Positions 45,914 through 53,651 of a stretch of DNA of 64,000 nt are shown piece by piece. Source of the stretch: Pseudochelatococcus contaminans (GTDB lineage: Bacteria > Pseudomonadota > Alphaproteobacteria > Rhizobiales > Beijerinckiaceae); the NCBI RefSeq assembly GCF_014195635.1, contig NZ_JACICC010000007.1, positions 62,001-126,000 on the forward strand, read 5' to 3'. Within the stretch, counting starts at the first letter, position 1. Each line of letters begins with the position of its first letter. The notes below the pieces were generated by a model, which did not search any database, was not told the origin of the DNA, and was given only the letters and a program-made list of their open reading frames with translations. Both the position numbers and the translations under genes were made by a program.

Positions 45914-46003
45914 TGGCGGAAGAGGTGGGATTCGAACCCACGAACGAGTTGCCCCGTTGCTGGTTTTCAAGACCAGTGCCTTCAACCACTCGGCCACTCT
46001 TCC
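45914..46003 (-). tRNA. trnS: tRNA-Ser(UGA), CCA encoded
   Basis: The 90-base minus-strand sequence begins GGAAGAGTGGCCGAGTGG and ends CCTCTTCCGCCA. The acceptor arm GGAAGAG pairs with CTCTTCC, the anticodon arm CTGGT-CTTGAAA-ACCAG gives anticodon TGA, and a long variable arm follows, as expected for serine. The T-arm is GTGGGTTCGAATCCCAC. CCA is in the DNA. Confidence 0.97.
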
Positions 46004-46195
46004 ATATGTTCTCACAGCCAAGACTTTTTCGCTTCGTTGGGCGGATGAGCCTTAGCAGAGTTTTGCTCAATTAGCCTGCGCCAGCGGAAATGGCAAGTCG
46101 GCAATCTGGCTGTTTCTATTGCACGCCTTTCCATGAACAGAAAATACCGTCCGTCGCCATCGCAAACCCGATGCGGGACGTAGAGGTGCCTGTCA

Positions 46196-47647
46196 TCAGG
46201 CGGACATTATATGGTCTGCTGGCGGCGGATGGTGCATCGCTAACTTGCGAAGATCGGCGCTGAGTTCATGGCGGGCTTCGGCCTGCTGTTGCGGGTTGCG
46301 GAGGCGGAGAATGTAGGCCGGGTGCCACGATATCAGAACCGGGCCGCCATGCAGGCCGGTCTCAATGGTTCCGCGCCGGGCGGCAAGGGCGCGGTCGTCG
46401 CCCGTCAATGCGAATGCGGCCGATGCTCCGAGGGCGATGGTCATACGTGGCCGGATGAAAGAGAGTTCCAGACCAAGCCACCATCGGCAGCGGTCGATCT
46501 CGCCCTTATCCGGGTTTTTGTGCAGGCGCTGCTTGCCTCTTGGGGTGAATTTAAAGTGCTTGACGGCATTCGTCATCCATACGCTGGCGGGCTCGTTGCC
46601 GGTCTCGGCCATGATCGTTCGCAGCAATTGTCCGGCGGGACCGATGAAAGGGCGCCCCTCCAGATCCTCACGGTCGCCGGGCTGTTCGCCAACGATCATA
46701 GATTGAGCATGCGGCGTGCCCTCTCCCCAAACGGTTTGCGTTGCCGCCTCGCACAGATTGCAACGGCGACATTGCAGGGCAGCTTCACGAGCTTCACCCA
46801 GCGTGGTGGGGATGTCGTCGGCCTGCGGCATGGCTGCGCGGTAACGGGCCGTAACGGTTGCAGCGCCGGTGCGAGGTTTGGTGGCGCCTGCCTCGCGCAT
46901 GCGGGCGACACGCGCTTCAGCATCTGCAAGCATATCGGGAATCAGTCGGGTTTCAGGCAGATTCTTCCAATACTTCTTCGGCATTTCTGAACGCATGGCA
47001 TTCAGCTTGATCCGGGCCGGGTTGAAAATGTTGGTGAAGTAAGTCGCCCATAAAGCTTCGGAGGCATCTTCCGGCAGGTCGGGTCGTGCACTTCCGGGAG
47101 CGAAACTCAGGCGGCCATCCTCGAAACGGGCCGTCAGCCGCGGCGTGGCGATGAGCCAGTCCATGTCGCCGAACCGCTTGACGAAAAAGGCGCTGCCCGG
47201 CTCCAGCGTATGATGCTCCGGCTCGAACCATGCGGCGAAACTGCGCCGTTGCCCTCCCGGCAATTCGCGAAATCGCACGAACGCGTGCATTTTATGGATA
47301 TCGCGCCCAACCGATTTCGCCATGAGATACAACTTACGGCCCAGCGGATCGGCTTGCGATAGCGGATCTCCCTTCTGGCGGTCGAGACGCCACAATGCTT
47401 CATAGAGCATGGCGAAACGATCCGGCGAGGCATGCCAGATCACCGAGCCTGCCAATTTGAGAAAGGCCGGCGGCACACGCGCCTCATGCGGTCCGCTGCT
47501 GTCCGGCAAGGGGCCGGCAGCGAACAGACTGCCTTCGCCGTTCCAGTCGATGTCGCCGGGGGCGATGCGGTGGCTGATGGCGCGCCGGGCGGCGTCGCGC
47601 CATGCGCTCAAAGTATTCCGCTCCGGCAGGGTGATGCTGTAGGTCAC
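46196..47647 (-). CDS. udgX: UdgX-type uracil-DNA glycosylase with N-terminal DUF4130 domain
   Basis: 483 residues. The N-terminal half (FAMLYEALWRLDRQKGDPLSQADPLGRKL..MHAFVRFRE) is a DUF4130-type domain. The C-terminal half has four-cysteine Fe-S ligands beginning CRRCNLCEAAT, GEQPGDREDLEGRPFIGPAG (UDG motif), FKFTPRGKQRLHKNP (the UdgX loop whose His can bond covalently to uracil-excised DNA) and SWHPAYIL. UdgX binds and cross-links uracil sites in DNA. GTG start overlaps the radical SAM gene stop by four bases. Confidence 0.9.
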   Translation of the reverse strand: MTYSITLPERNTLSAWRDAARRAISHRIAPGDIDWNGEGSLFAAGPLPDSSGPHEARVPPAFLKLAGSVIWHASPDRFAMLYEALWRLDRQKGDPLSQADPLGRKLYLMAKSVGRDIHKMHAFVRFRELPGGQRRSFAAWFEPEHHTLEPGSAFFVKRFGDMDWLIATPRLTARFEDGRLSFAPGSARPDLPEDASEALWATYFTNIFNPARIKLNAMRSEMPKKYWKNLPETRLIPDMLADAEARVARMREAGATKPRTGAATVTARYRAAMPQADDIPTTLGEAREAALQCRRCNLCEAATQTVWGEGTPHAQSMIVGEQPGDREDLEGRPFIGPAGQLLRTIMAETGNEPASVWMTNAVKHFKFTPRGKQRLHKNPDKGEIDRCRWWLGLELSFIRPRMTIALGASAAFALTGDDRALAARRGTIETGLHGGPVLISWHPAYILRLRNPQQQAEARHELSADLRKLAMHHPPPADHIMSA

Positions 47648-48876
47648 AGCAAACTCAATTGCTCGGGCGGGGGCGCGAAGCGGGCGCGCAGGTTGGTGCT
47701 GTCGATGAGGCCGCGCGGCGTCCAGCCCGGCAGGCTGACGAACGGCCGAGCCTTTTTCATCAACGCCCCCATGTGCGTCAGATCCTCGAACCGCAAAGTC
47801 CGATCCCGGCGGGCGGCGATGATCTTGTCGACGATACGCACGCCGAAACCGGGCACCCGCAGCAGCATTTCACGCGACGCACGGTTCACATCCAGCGGAA
47901 ACTGCCCCCGGTGCTGCAAGGCCCATGCGAGTTTCGGGTCAATGTCCAGATCGAGGTGGCCTTTCTGTGTGCCTGTGGCGATTTCAGCCGCGCTGAAGCC
48001 GTAAAAACGTAGCAGCCAGTCTGCCTGATAAAGCCTGTGCTCGCGCATCAACGGCGGTTTCACCAGCGGCAGCGCCGCGGAAGCGTCAGGTATGGGGCTG
48101 AACGCCGAATAATATACCCGACGCAGCCGGTAGCCGGTGTAAAGACGCGTCGCGCTGGAGAGAATGGCGACATCATCAGCGCCATCCGCGCCGACGATCA
48201 TCTGCGTGCTCTGCCCCGCCGGGGCAAAGCGCTGGGCCTTGCGGCCGGTGTGGGTCTTGTCTTTCGCGGCCTCTCCCTCCAGCCGCACCTGGGCCATGAC
48301 GGTGCGGATGGTTTCCGGCCGCTTCTCGGGGGCGAACTTGCGCACGCTGCCATCCAGCGGCAGCTCGACGTTGATCGACAGCCGATCCGCCCACAGACCT
48401 GCCTCGCGGATCAACTCCGGCGCGGCGTCGGGAATGGTCTTCAGATGAATATAGCCGCGAAAGTTGTGCGTCTCGCGCAGGGTTCTTGCGATGCGGACCA
48501 TGTCGCTCATGGTCTGGTCCGGCGAACGAATAATGCCCGAGGACAGGAACAGGCCTTCGATATAGTTGCGCCGATAGAACTCCAGCGTCAGCGTCACCAC
48601 CTCGTCGACGGAAAAGCGCGCCCGCTCGACGTTGCTGCTGACCCGATTGATGCAATAAGCGCAATCGAAGATGCAGAAATTCGTCATCAGGATTTTCAGC
48701 AGCGATATGCACCGCCCGTCTGGCGTATAAGCATGGCATATGCCGCTGCCGCCGGACGAGCCCAACCCGCCTTGCTTCGAATCCCGCTTTTCTCCCCCGC
48801 TGGAAGCGCAGGAGGCGTCATATTTCGCCGCGTCCGACAGGATGGCGAGCTTTTGCTGAAGTGTCATCCGGCTCAT
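47644..48876 (-). CDS. Radical SAM protein with HhH domain, putative DNA repair
   Basis: 410 residues. FCIFDCAYC (CxxxCxxC) is the radical SAM cluster site, with LFLSSGII and RLSINVELPLDGSVRKFAPEK downstream. The C-terminal LDVNRASREMLLRVPGFGVRIVDKIIAAR is a DNA-binding helix-hairpin-helix. This is the family annotated as putative DNA modification/repair radical SAM protein, which is usually paired with UdgX as here. The exact reaction is unknown. The start could be 48876 or 48867. Confidence 0.88.
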   Translation of the reverse strand: MSRMTLQQKLAILSDAAKYDASCASSGGEKRDSKQGGLGSSGGSGICHAYTPDGRCISLLKILMTNFCIFDCAYCINRVSSNVERARFSVDEVVTLTLEFYRRNYIEGLFLSSGIIRSPDQTMSDMVRIARTLRETHNFRGYIHLKTIPDAAPELIREAGLWADRLSINVELPLDGSVRKFAPEKRPETIRTVMAQVRLEGEAAKDKTHTGRKAQRFAPAGQSTQMIVGADGADDVAILSSATRLYTGYRLRRVYYSAFSPIPDASAALPLVKPPLMREHRLYQADWLLRFYGFSAAEIATGTQKGHLDLDIDPKLAWALQHRGQFPLDVNRASREMLLRVPGFGVRIVDKIIAARRDRTLRFEDLTHMGALMKKARPFVSLPGWTPRGLIDSTNLRARFAPPPEQLSLL

Positions 48877-48944
48877 GGATGAAACTTACATGTTCATGAT
48901 ATGTTCGTCAACGGCGAGCCGCCGACACTCTATATTTCCATATC

Positions 48945-48980
48945 CGTGGCGGCGGCAATCTCGTGAATGCCGCCGCCACG
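48945..48980 (-). terminator. Hairpin after the CPA1 antiporter gene
   Basis: CGTGGCGGCGGCA (48945-48957) and TGCCGCCGCCACG (48968-48980) form a perfect 13-bp stem with a 10-base loop, 11 bases after the antiporter stop. There is no T-run on the minus strand, so it may be an mRNA-stabilising hairpin rather than a terminator. Confidence 0.45.
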
Positions 48981-48990
48981 ATATAGGCGA

Positions 48991-50619
48991 TTACGGCGCG
49001 AATCTCGCCTCGATGAGGTCGATGTCGTCCACCAGTTTGCGCGCGGCATCTTCCGGCAGTTCCTTGGCGCGGACGAGACGGAACACTTCCTCGCGCTCGG
49101 CCTTGACAGCGCTTGCCAGCAAAACGCGCATCAATTCGCGCGAGCCGGATCGCGGCTGGAACTCGCCGAAATCGCTGGTCTTCTCGTCGATGCGGTTTCG
49201 GTAGAAATCGAGGATCAGTCTGGTTTGGCGTTGCAGGGCCGTTTCGTCCACGTCCTCGCGGATCTCAAGCGCGCGTTTTTCCGTGGCGACGATCGCCGCC
49301 TGCGCCGAAAGCACCAGCGCCCGGTCGATCTGCTGTTCGTGGTCCTCGCCCTCGTCCATGCGCAGGCCCTTGAGGGCAACAGGCAGGCCAACGCTGGCCA
49401 CGATCAGCGACACCAGAATAACCCCCGCCGCGAGCAGGATGGCGAGATCACGGGCGGGAAACTCCGAACCATCGGTCATGACCAGTGGCAACGTCATGAT
49501 GCCGGCCAGCGTCACCGTGCCCCGGGCGCCGGCGAGCGTGATCACGGATGTCAGACGGAAGGTCTGCAACCGCGTATCGCCATGCATTTCCTTGCGGAAG
49601 GTGAGCAGCAGCGAGATCTTCACCCAGATGAACCGGGCTGCCGCGAGAAAGGCGCTGATCGCCAGCACGTAAACGACGATCCACAGCGGGTTACCGTGGC
49701 CGGTTTCGACGACGAGATCGGAAGCGCCGTCAATGAGCCGAGGCAACTGTTCACCGAGAATGACGAAGGTCGCGCCACTGGCGGCGAAGTAGATGGTTTC
49801 CCACACGGCCTTGCGGTCGATGCGCGTGACGGCAAGGTCGGTATCGTTCCGCTCGGCGACGCTCATCGCGATGCCCGACGCTACGGCGGCCAGAATGCCC
49901 GAGGCCTCGATGTGCTCGGCAATGATATAGGCCACGAAGGGCGTGAGAATGCTGGTCAGGATGCGCGCGGGGCCGTGGTATCCCAGCCGGCGGCTGATCT
50001 GGCTCTTCAGCGCGGTGATGACAAACGTCATGGCGACGCCAGTCACAATGCCGCCTAGCGCCAGCCAGCCGAAGGTTTCGGACGCGCTGAAAAACGAGAA
50101 GCTGCCCGTCAGCACCGCGGCGACGGCGAACTTCATCGCTACGAGGCCGGAAGCGTCGTTGAGCAGGGATTCGCCTTCCAGAATATGCATGATGCGCTTT
50201 GGCACCGGCGTTCTGGCGGCAATGGCGGATACCGCAACGGGATCGGTGGGGGAAATGATCGCCGCCAGCGCAAAGGCGACACCCAGCGGAATGGCCGGCA
50301 CCATCCAGTGGATGAACAGCCCCGCACCGAGCACCGTCACGACCACAAGGCCGATGGCCAAAGACAGCACGGTTGGACTGTCCCGCAATAATTCATCGTT
50401 GGGAATGCGCCATCCGTCGAGAAACAGCAGGGGCGGAATGAAGATGATGAAGAAGATATGCGGCTCTATCTCGATGTCGTAGGACGTGGTCAGGCTGATC
50501 AGCACGCCCAGCGCCGTCTGGATGAGCGGCGCAGGAACGGGCAGCGGCAATATGCGCTCTATGACGGTGCCAAAGGCGATGGCCGCAAGAACGATGAGCG
50601 TTACGGTGAAAGTTTCCAT
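48991..50619 (-). CDS. CPA1-family sodium/proton antiporter (NhaP-like)
   Basis: 542 residues with about 12 helices in the first 400 and a cytoplasmic C-terminal tail. FIPPLLFLDGWR, IISPTDPVAVSAI and GESLLNDASGLVA are CPA1 signatures, with the ND pair that carries ions. The tail (about 410-542) has charged helices, as in NhaP/YjcE proteins. It exchanges Na+ or K+ for protons. It follows acetate kinase on the same strand, with proton P-ATPase further upstream, which together suggest pH homeostasis. Confidence 0.88.
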   Translation of the reverse strand: METFTVTLIVLAAIAFGTVIERILPLPVPAPLIQTALGVLISLTTSYDIEIEPHIFFIIFIPPLLFLDGWRIPNDELLRDSPTVLSLAIGLVVVTVLGAGLFIHWMVPAIPLGVAFALAAIISPTDPVAVSAIAARTPVPKRIMHILEGESLLNDASGLVAMKFAVAAVLTGSFSFFSASETFGWLALGGIVTGVAMTFVITALKSQISRRLGYHGPARILTSILTPFVAYIIAEHIEASGILAAVASGIAMSVAERNDTDLAVTRIDRKAVWETIYFAASGATFVILGEQLPRLIDGASDLVVETGHGNPLWIVVYVLAISAFLAAARFIWVKISLLLTFRKEMHGDTRLQTFRLTSVITLAGARGTVTLAGIMTLPLVMTDGSEFPARDLAILLAAGVILVSLIVASVGLPVALKGLRMDEGEDHEQQIDRALVLSAQAAIVATEKRALEIREDVDETALQRQTRLILDFYRNRIDEKTSDFGEFQPRSGSRELMRVLLASAVKAEREEVFRLVRAKELPEDAARKLVDDIDLIEARFAP

Positions 50620-50658
50620 CGGTGTGCCTGTTGTCGGTCGATCTCTCAGAAGGCGACA

Positions 50659-50696
50659 GACCCCGTCCGCGTTTCGTTCAGAACGCAGACGGGGTC
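50659..50696. other. Long hairpin in the ackA-antiporter gap
   Basis: GACCCCGTC (50659-50667) pairs with GACGGGGTC (50688-50696), extended by GCGTT/AACGC inside. On the plus strand it is followed by AGGTTTTTG, so it may terminate antisense transcription. No gene reads towards it on that strand. Confidence 0.4.
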
Positions 50697-50780
50697 CAGG
50701 TTTTTGATTGTGAGCCCGCGATCCGATTCCATCGGCGCGTGAACTTTCTTATTAGCGATGCGGAGCACTATCCAAAAGTC

Positions 50781-50806
50781 ACGCGCCGGACGGGTGGCCG
50801 GCGCGT
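50781..50806 (-). terminator. Rho-independent-type terminator after ackA
   Basis: ACGCGCCGG (50781-50789) and CCGGCGCGT (50798-50806) form a 9-bp stem, followed on the minus strand by GACTTTTGG. It lies 34 bases past the ackA stop. Confidence 0.6.
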
Positions 50807-50839
50807 CATTATCGGCGATGATTGCAATCCGCTGCGGTT

Positions 50840-52024
50840 TTACGCGTTGTTGTGGGTCAACTCGAAGGTGTGATGTGCGATCATCAGTTCCTCGTTGGTC
50901 GGGATGACGAGCACTTTCACCTTGCTGTCGGGTGTCGATATCTCGATGTTGTTGGCGTTGTTGGCCGCGCTGTCAATCTTCAGACCAAGCCATTCCAGCT
51001 TTTCGACAACCGCCGCGCGGACAATCGACGAGTTTTCTCCGATGCCGGCGGTAAATACCAGCGCATCCAGCCCGCCGAGCAAGGCGGTGTAGGCGCCGAT
51101 GGTCTTGACGAGGACATAGACGAAATAGTCCACGGCCAGCTTGGCATTCGGGTCCGCACTCGCCTGCAACTCCTGCATGTCGCCGGAAATGCCGGAGAGA
51201 CCGAGAAGCCCGCCGTCGGCGTAGAGCGCCTTTTCAAGGCTCTCGATGTCGTAGGCGCCAGAGCGGACGAGGTAGAACAGCACGTCCGCCGGCACGTCGC
51301 CGGAGCGCGTGGACATGGGCAGGCCCGTGAGGCCGGCGAAAGCCATCGAGGTTTCGATGCTCTTGCCGTCCAAAATTGCGCAGACCGAAGCGCCGCCGCC
51401 CAGATGCCCGACGATCACCCGGCGCGCATCCGGGGCATGCTTCGGCACCTGCCGATGGATGTAGTCATAGGAGATGCCATGATAGCCCCAGTGGCGCACG
51501 CCGGTATCGCGGGCTTTCTTGGGCAGGGCATAGATCTGCGCCACTTCCGGCATGGTGCGGTGGAAGGACGAGTCGAACACCGCCACCTGCGGCAGGCCGG
51601 GAAAGACTTCCGCGACTGCGCGCGCGCCCAGCACTTCATAAGCCTGATGCGAAGGCTCCATGCGCTTGAGATCGTCGAGATAGTCGATGATCTCAGCCGT
51701 CAGCACGGTGGGCTGGGCAAAGCGCGTGCCGCCCAGCACCACACGGTGACCGGCAGCCTTCACCTCGATCTGCTTCTCGTGCCCTTTCAGCCAGTCGATG
51801 ATGAAGGTCAGTGCCTTCTTGTGGTCCATCGGCTGGTGGTCGCCCCATTCCTTGGCGTCGATCGGCTTGCCGTCGGCGGTCTTGGCGATGAAGTGCGGCT
51901 GCGTCGACATGTTATCGATGCCGCCGGTAATGATGAGGGGCAGCGTCTTGTCGGCATCCAGCTCGTAGATGCCGAACTTCAGGCTGGTGGATCCGGAGTT
52001 GATAACGATAATGGCGTCGGTCAT
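50840..52024 (-). CDS. ackA: Acetate kinase
   Basis: About 394 residues from ATG 52024, with GGAG six bases upstream. IVINSGSTSLKF (site for phosphate), GHRVVLGG, VAVFDSSFHRTMP, HWGYHGISYDYIHRQV, HLGGGASVCAI and LDALVFTAGIGENSSIVR are the acetate kinase motifs. It converts acetyl phosphate and ADP to acetate and ATP. It pairs with the MaoC-Pta gene upstream. The terminator and hairpin downstream suggest the antiporter has its own promoter. Confidence 0.93.
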   Translation of the reverse strand: MTDAIIVINSGSTSLKFGIYELDADKTLPLIITGGIDNMSTQPHFIAKTADGKPIDAKEWGDHQPMDHKKALTFIIDWLKGHEKQIEVKAAGHRVVLGGTRFAQPTVLTAEIIDYLDDLKRMEPSHQAYEVLGARAVAEVFPGLPQVAVFDSSFHRTMPEVAQIYALPKKARDTGVRHWGYHGISYDYIHRQVPKHAPDARRVIVGHLGGGASVCAILDGKSIETSMAFAGLTGLPMSTRSGDVPADVLFYLVRSGAYDIESLEKALYADGGLLGLSGISGDMQELQASADPNAKLAVDYFVYVLVKTIGAYTALLGGLDALVFTAGIGENSSIVRAAVVEKLEWLGLKIDSAANNANNIEISTPDSKVKVLVIPTNEELMIAHHTFELTHNNA

Positions 52025-52159
52025 CACAGGCTCCATGCATTCCGGGCGCGCTCAGGTGGCGCTTGGCCCGGACAGGATTTCGGGAGGGAAGCCGGCGCAC
52101 GATGACGGGCGCCGGCAGTCGTTGCTTGGTTTGCTGTCGTTGTTTGGTTTGGCGTGCGG

Positions 52160-53518
52160 TCAGCCTGCCGCGGTCGGCAGGATGGCTTCCGGATTACGGG
52201 CCAGCGCGTCGGCATAGAGCGCGGCTACCGCAGCGGAGAAGCGGCGGGCTACCGCCGTGTCGGCGCGGCTGGTCAGGATGATCGGCACGCGTGCGCCGAC
52301 GACAAGGCCAGCCGTCTGCGAATCCGCCATGAAGACGAGGTTCTTGTAGACGAGGTTGCCGGCGTCGATGTTCGGCACCAGAATGATGTCCGCCTGCCCG
52401 GCGACCGGCGAGACGATGTGCTTGATCTTCGCCGCTTCGGCGTCGACGGCAGCGTCGAGATCGAGCGGACCATCGACGATGCCGCCGACGATCTGGCGAC
52501 GATCGGACATCTTGGCCAGCACCGCTGCATCGACGGTGGTGGGCATGCGGGTGCGCACCAGTTCCACAGCGGCAACCACGGCCACCTTCGGCACCTCGAC
52601 GCCCAGCGCGATGGCAAGGCCGATGGCGTTCTGGACGATATCGGCCTTCTGGTCGGTATCCGGCGTGATGTTGAGCGCCACATCGGTAACGATCACCCGC
52701 CGCGCATAGGTCGGCACGGAAACCACCGCCGCATGGCTCAACAGGCGGCCGGTGCGCAGGTTGCTCTCCTTCTGCAGCACGGCATGCAGCAGTACATCGG
52801 TGTGCAGGCTGCCCTTCATCAACGCGCCGACCTCACTCTTGCCGGCAGCCAGCGCCGCCTTGGCGGCAGAGTCGGCCTCGTCCTCGGTGGAGACGATCTT
52901 CGCGCCGGAGATGTCGAGTTTCGCATCGGCGGCGAGCTTGCGGATATCGGCTTCGGGGCCGAACAGCACCGGCACGATAAGGCCGGCAGCGGCGGCGTCC
53001 AGCGCGCCTTCGAGCGCATCGGCGCTCAACGGATGCACGACGGCGGTGGGAATGGGCTTGAGGCCCCGCGCGCGCTCCAGCAAAGCATCGAGGCGGTGGT
53101 CGGCGTAATCGACCTTGATGCTGGTCGCAGGCGCTGTGACCAGCACGGTGCCTTCGGCAATGACCTTGTCCCCGACCACGGCTTTGGCGTCGAGCAATGC
53201 GGTCTTGTCGGCGGGCTGCACCTCACGCACGGTCAGGGTGGCGACGAGCTCGCCTTCCGCCGGCAGGTCATCCTTCACGTCCAGCGAGAGCGAGCGGATC
53301 TGGCTGCCGGGGCCGGGCAGCGACGTGCCCACGAGGGCGGCGAATACGGATGTTATGATCCCCGTGGGGGCCTGCCCGGCGGGTTCGCCGGCTGCGAGGC
53401 TGGCGTCGCCGAAGGCGTTGGCCCATGCGCGGGCGTCTGCAGCCTGAAGGATACGGGTTGAAGAGGCGGTGTCTCCGGGCCGCAGTTCCTCAAGCGTTTT
53501 GTTCGCGATTGTCGGCAT
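52160..53518 (-). CDS. Bifunctional MaoC-like/phosphate acetyltransferase fusion
   Basis: 452 residues. Residues about 10-135 form a MaoC/hot-dog domain (LEELRPGDTASSTRI, AGQAPTGIITSVFAALVGTSLPGPGS). Residues about 145-450 are a PTA_PTB domain (VVHPLSADALEGALDAAAAGLIVPVLFGP, HTDVLLHAVL, SHAAVVSVP, PDTDQKADIVQNAIGLAIALGVEVPKVA). Such fusions act as phosphotransacetylase or phosphotransbutyrylase. The start has AAGGAG nine bases upstream. It supplies acetyl phosphate or related acyl phosphates to AckA. Confidence 0.9.
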   Translation of the reverse strand: MPTIANKTLEELRPGDTASSTRILQAADARAWANAFGDASLAAGEPAGQAPTGIITSVFAALVGTSLPGPGSQIRSLSLDVKDDLPAEGELVATLTVREVQPADKTALLDAKAVVGDKVIAEGTVLVTAPATSIKVDYADHRLDALLERARGLKPIPTAVVHPLSADALEGALDAAAAGLIVPVLFGPEADIRKLAADAKLDISGAKIVSTEDEADSAAKAALAAGKSEVGALMKGSLHTDVLLHAVLQKESNLRTGRLLSHAAVVSVPTYARRVIVTDVALNITPDTDQKADIVQNAIGLAIALGVEVPKVAVVAAVELVRTRMPTTVDAAVLAKMSDRRQIVGGIVDGPLDLDAAVDAEAAKIKHIVSPVAGQADIILVPNIDAGNLVYKNLVFMADSQTAGLVVGARVPIILTSRADTAVARRFSAAVAALYADALARNPEAILPTAAG

Positions 53519-53609
53519 CGAACGTGTCTCCTTGGTCTATCGGTGGCGTGCGGACGCAATGCGGCATGCCACGCGGGCAGCCGATCAATGCGGAACGCAG
53601 TCCACGCCG

Positions 53610-53639
53610 AAAAAAAGGGAGGGCCGGAAAGGCCCTCCC
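53610..53639 (-). terminator. Terminator after the P-type ATPase
   Basis: GGGAGGGCC (53617-53625) and GGCCCTCCC (53631-53639) form a 9-bp stem with a five-base loop. On the minus strand it is followed by seven T (53616-53610). It is 12 bases after the ATPase stop. Confidence 0.9.
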
Positions 53640-53651
53640 TCGACTGTCACA

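Noticed and set aside
46004-46195. A possible integration site at the tRNA-Ser 3' end
   Set aside because: No integrase and no repeat of the tRNA 3' end was noticed in the window.
48967-53461. Long plus-strand frames across the antiporter, ackA and MaoC-Pta genes
   Set aside because: Antisense shadows; the minus-strand genes carry intact motifs and ribosome sites.
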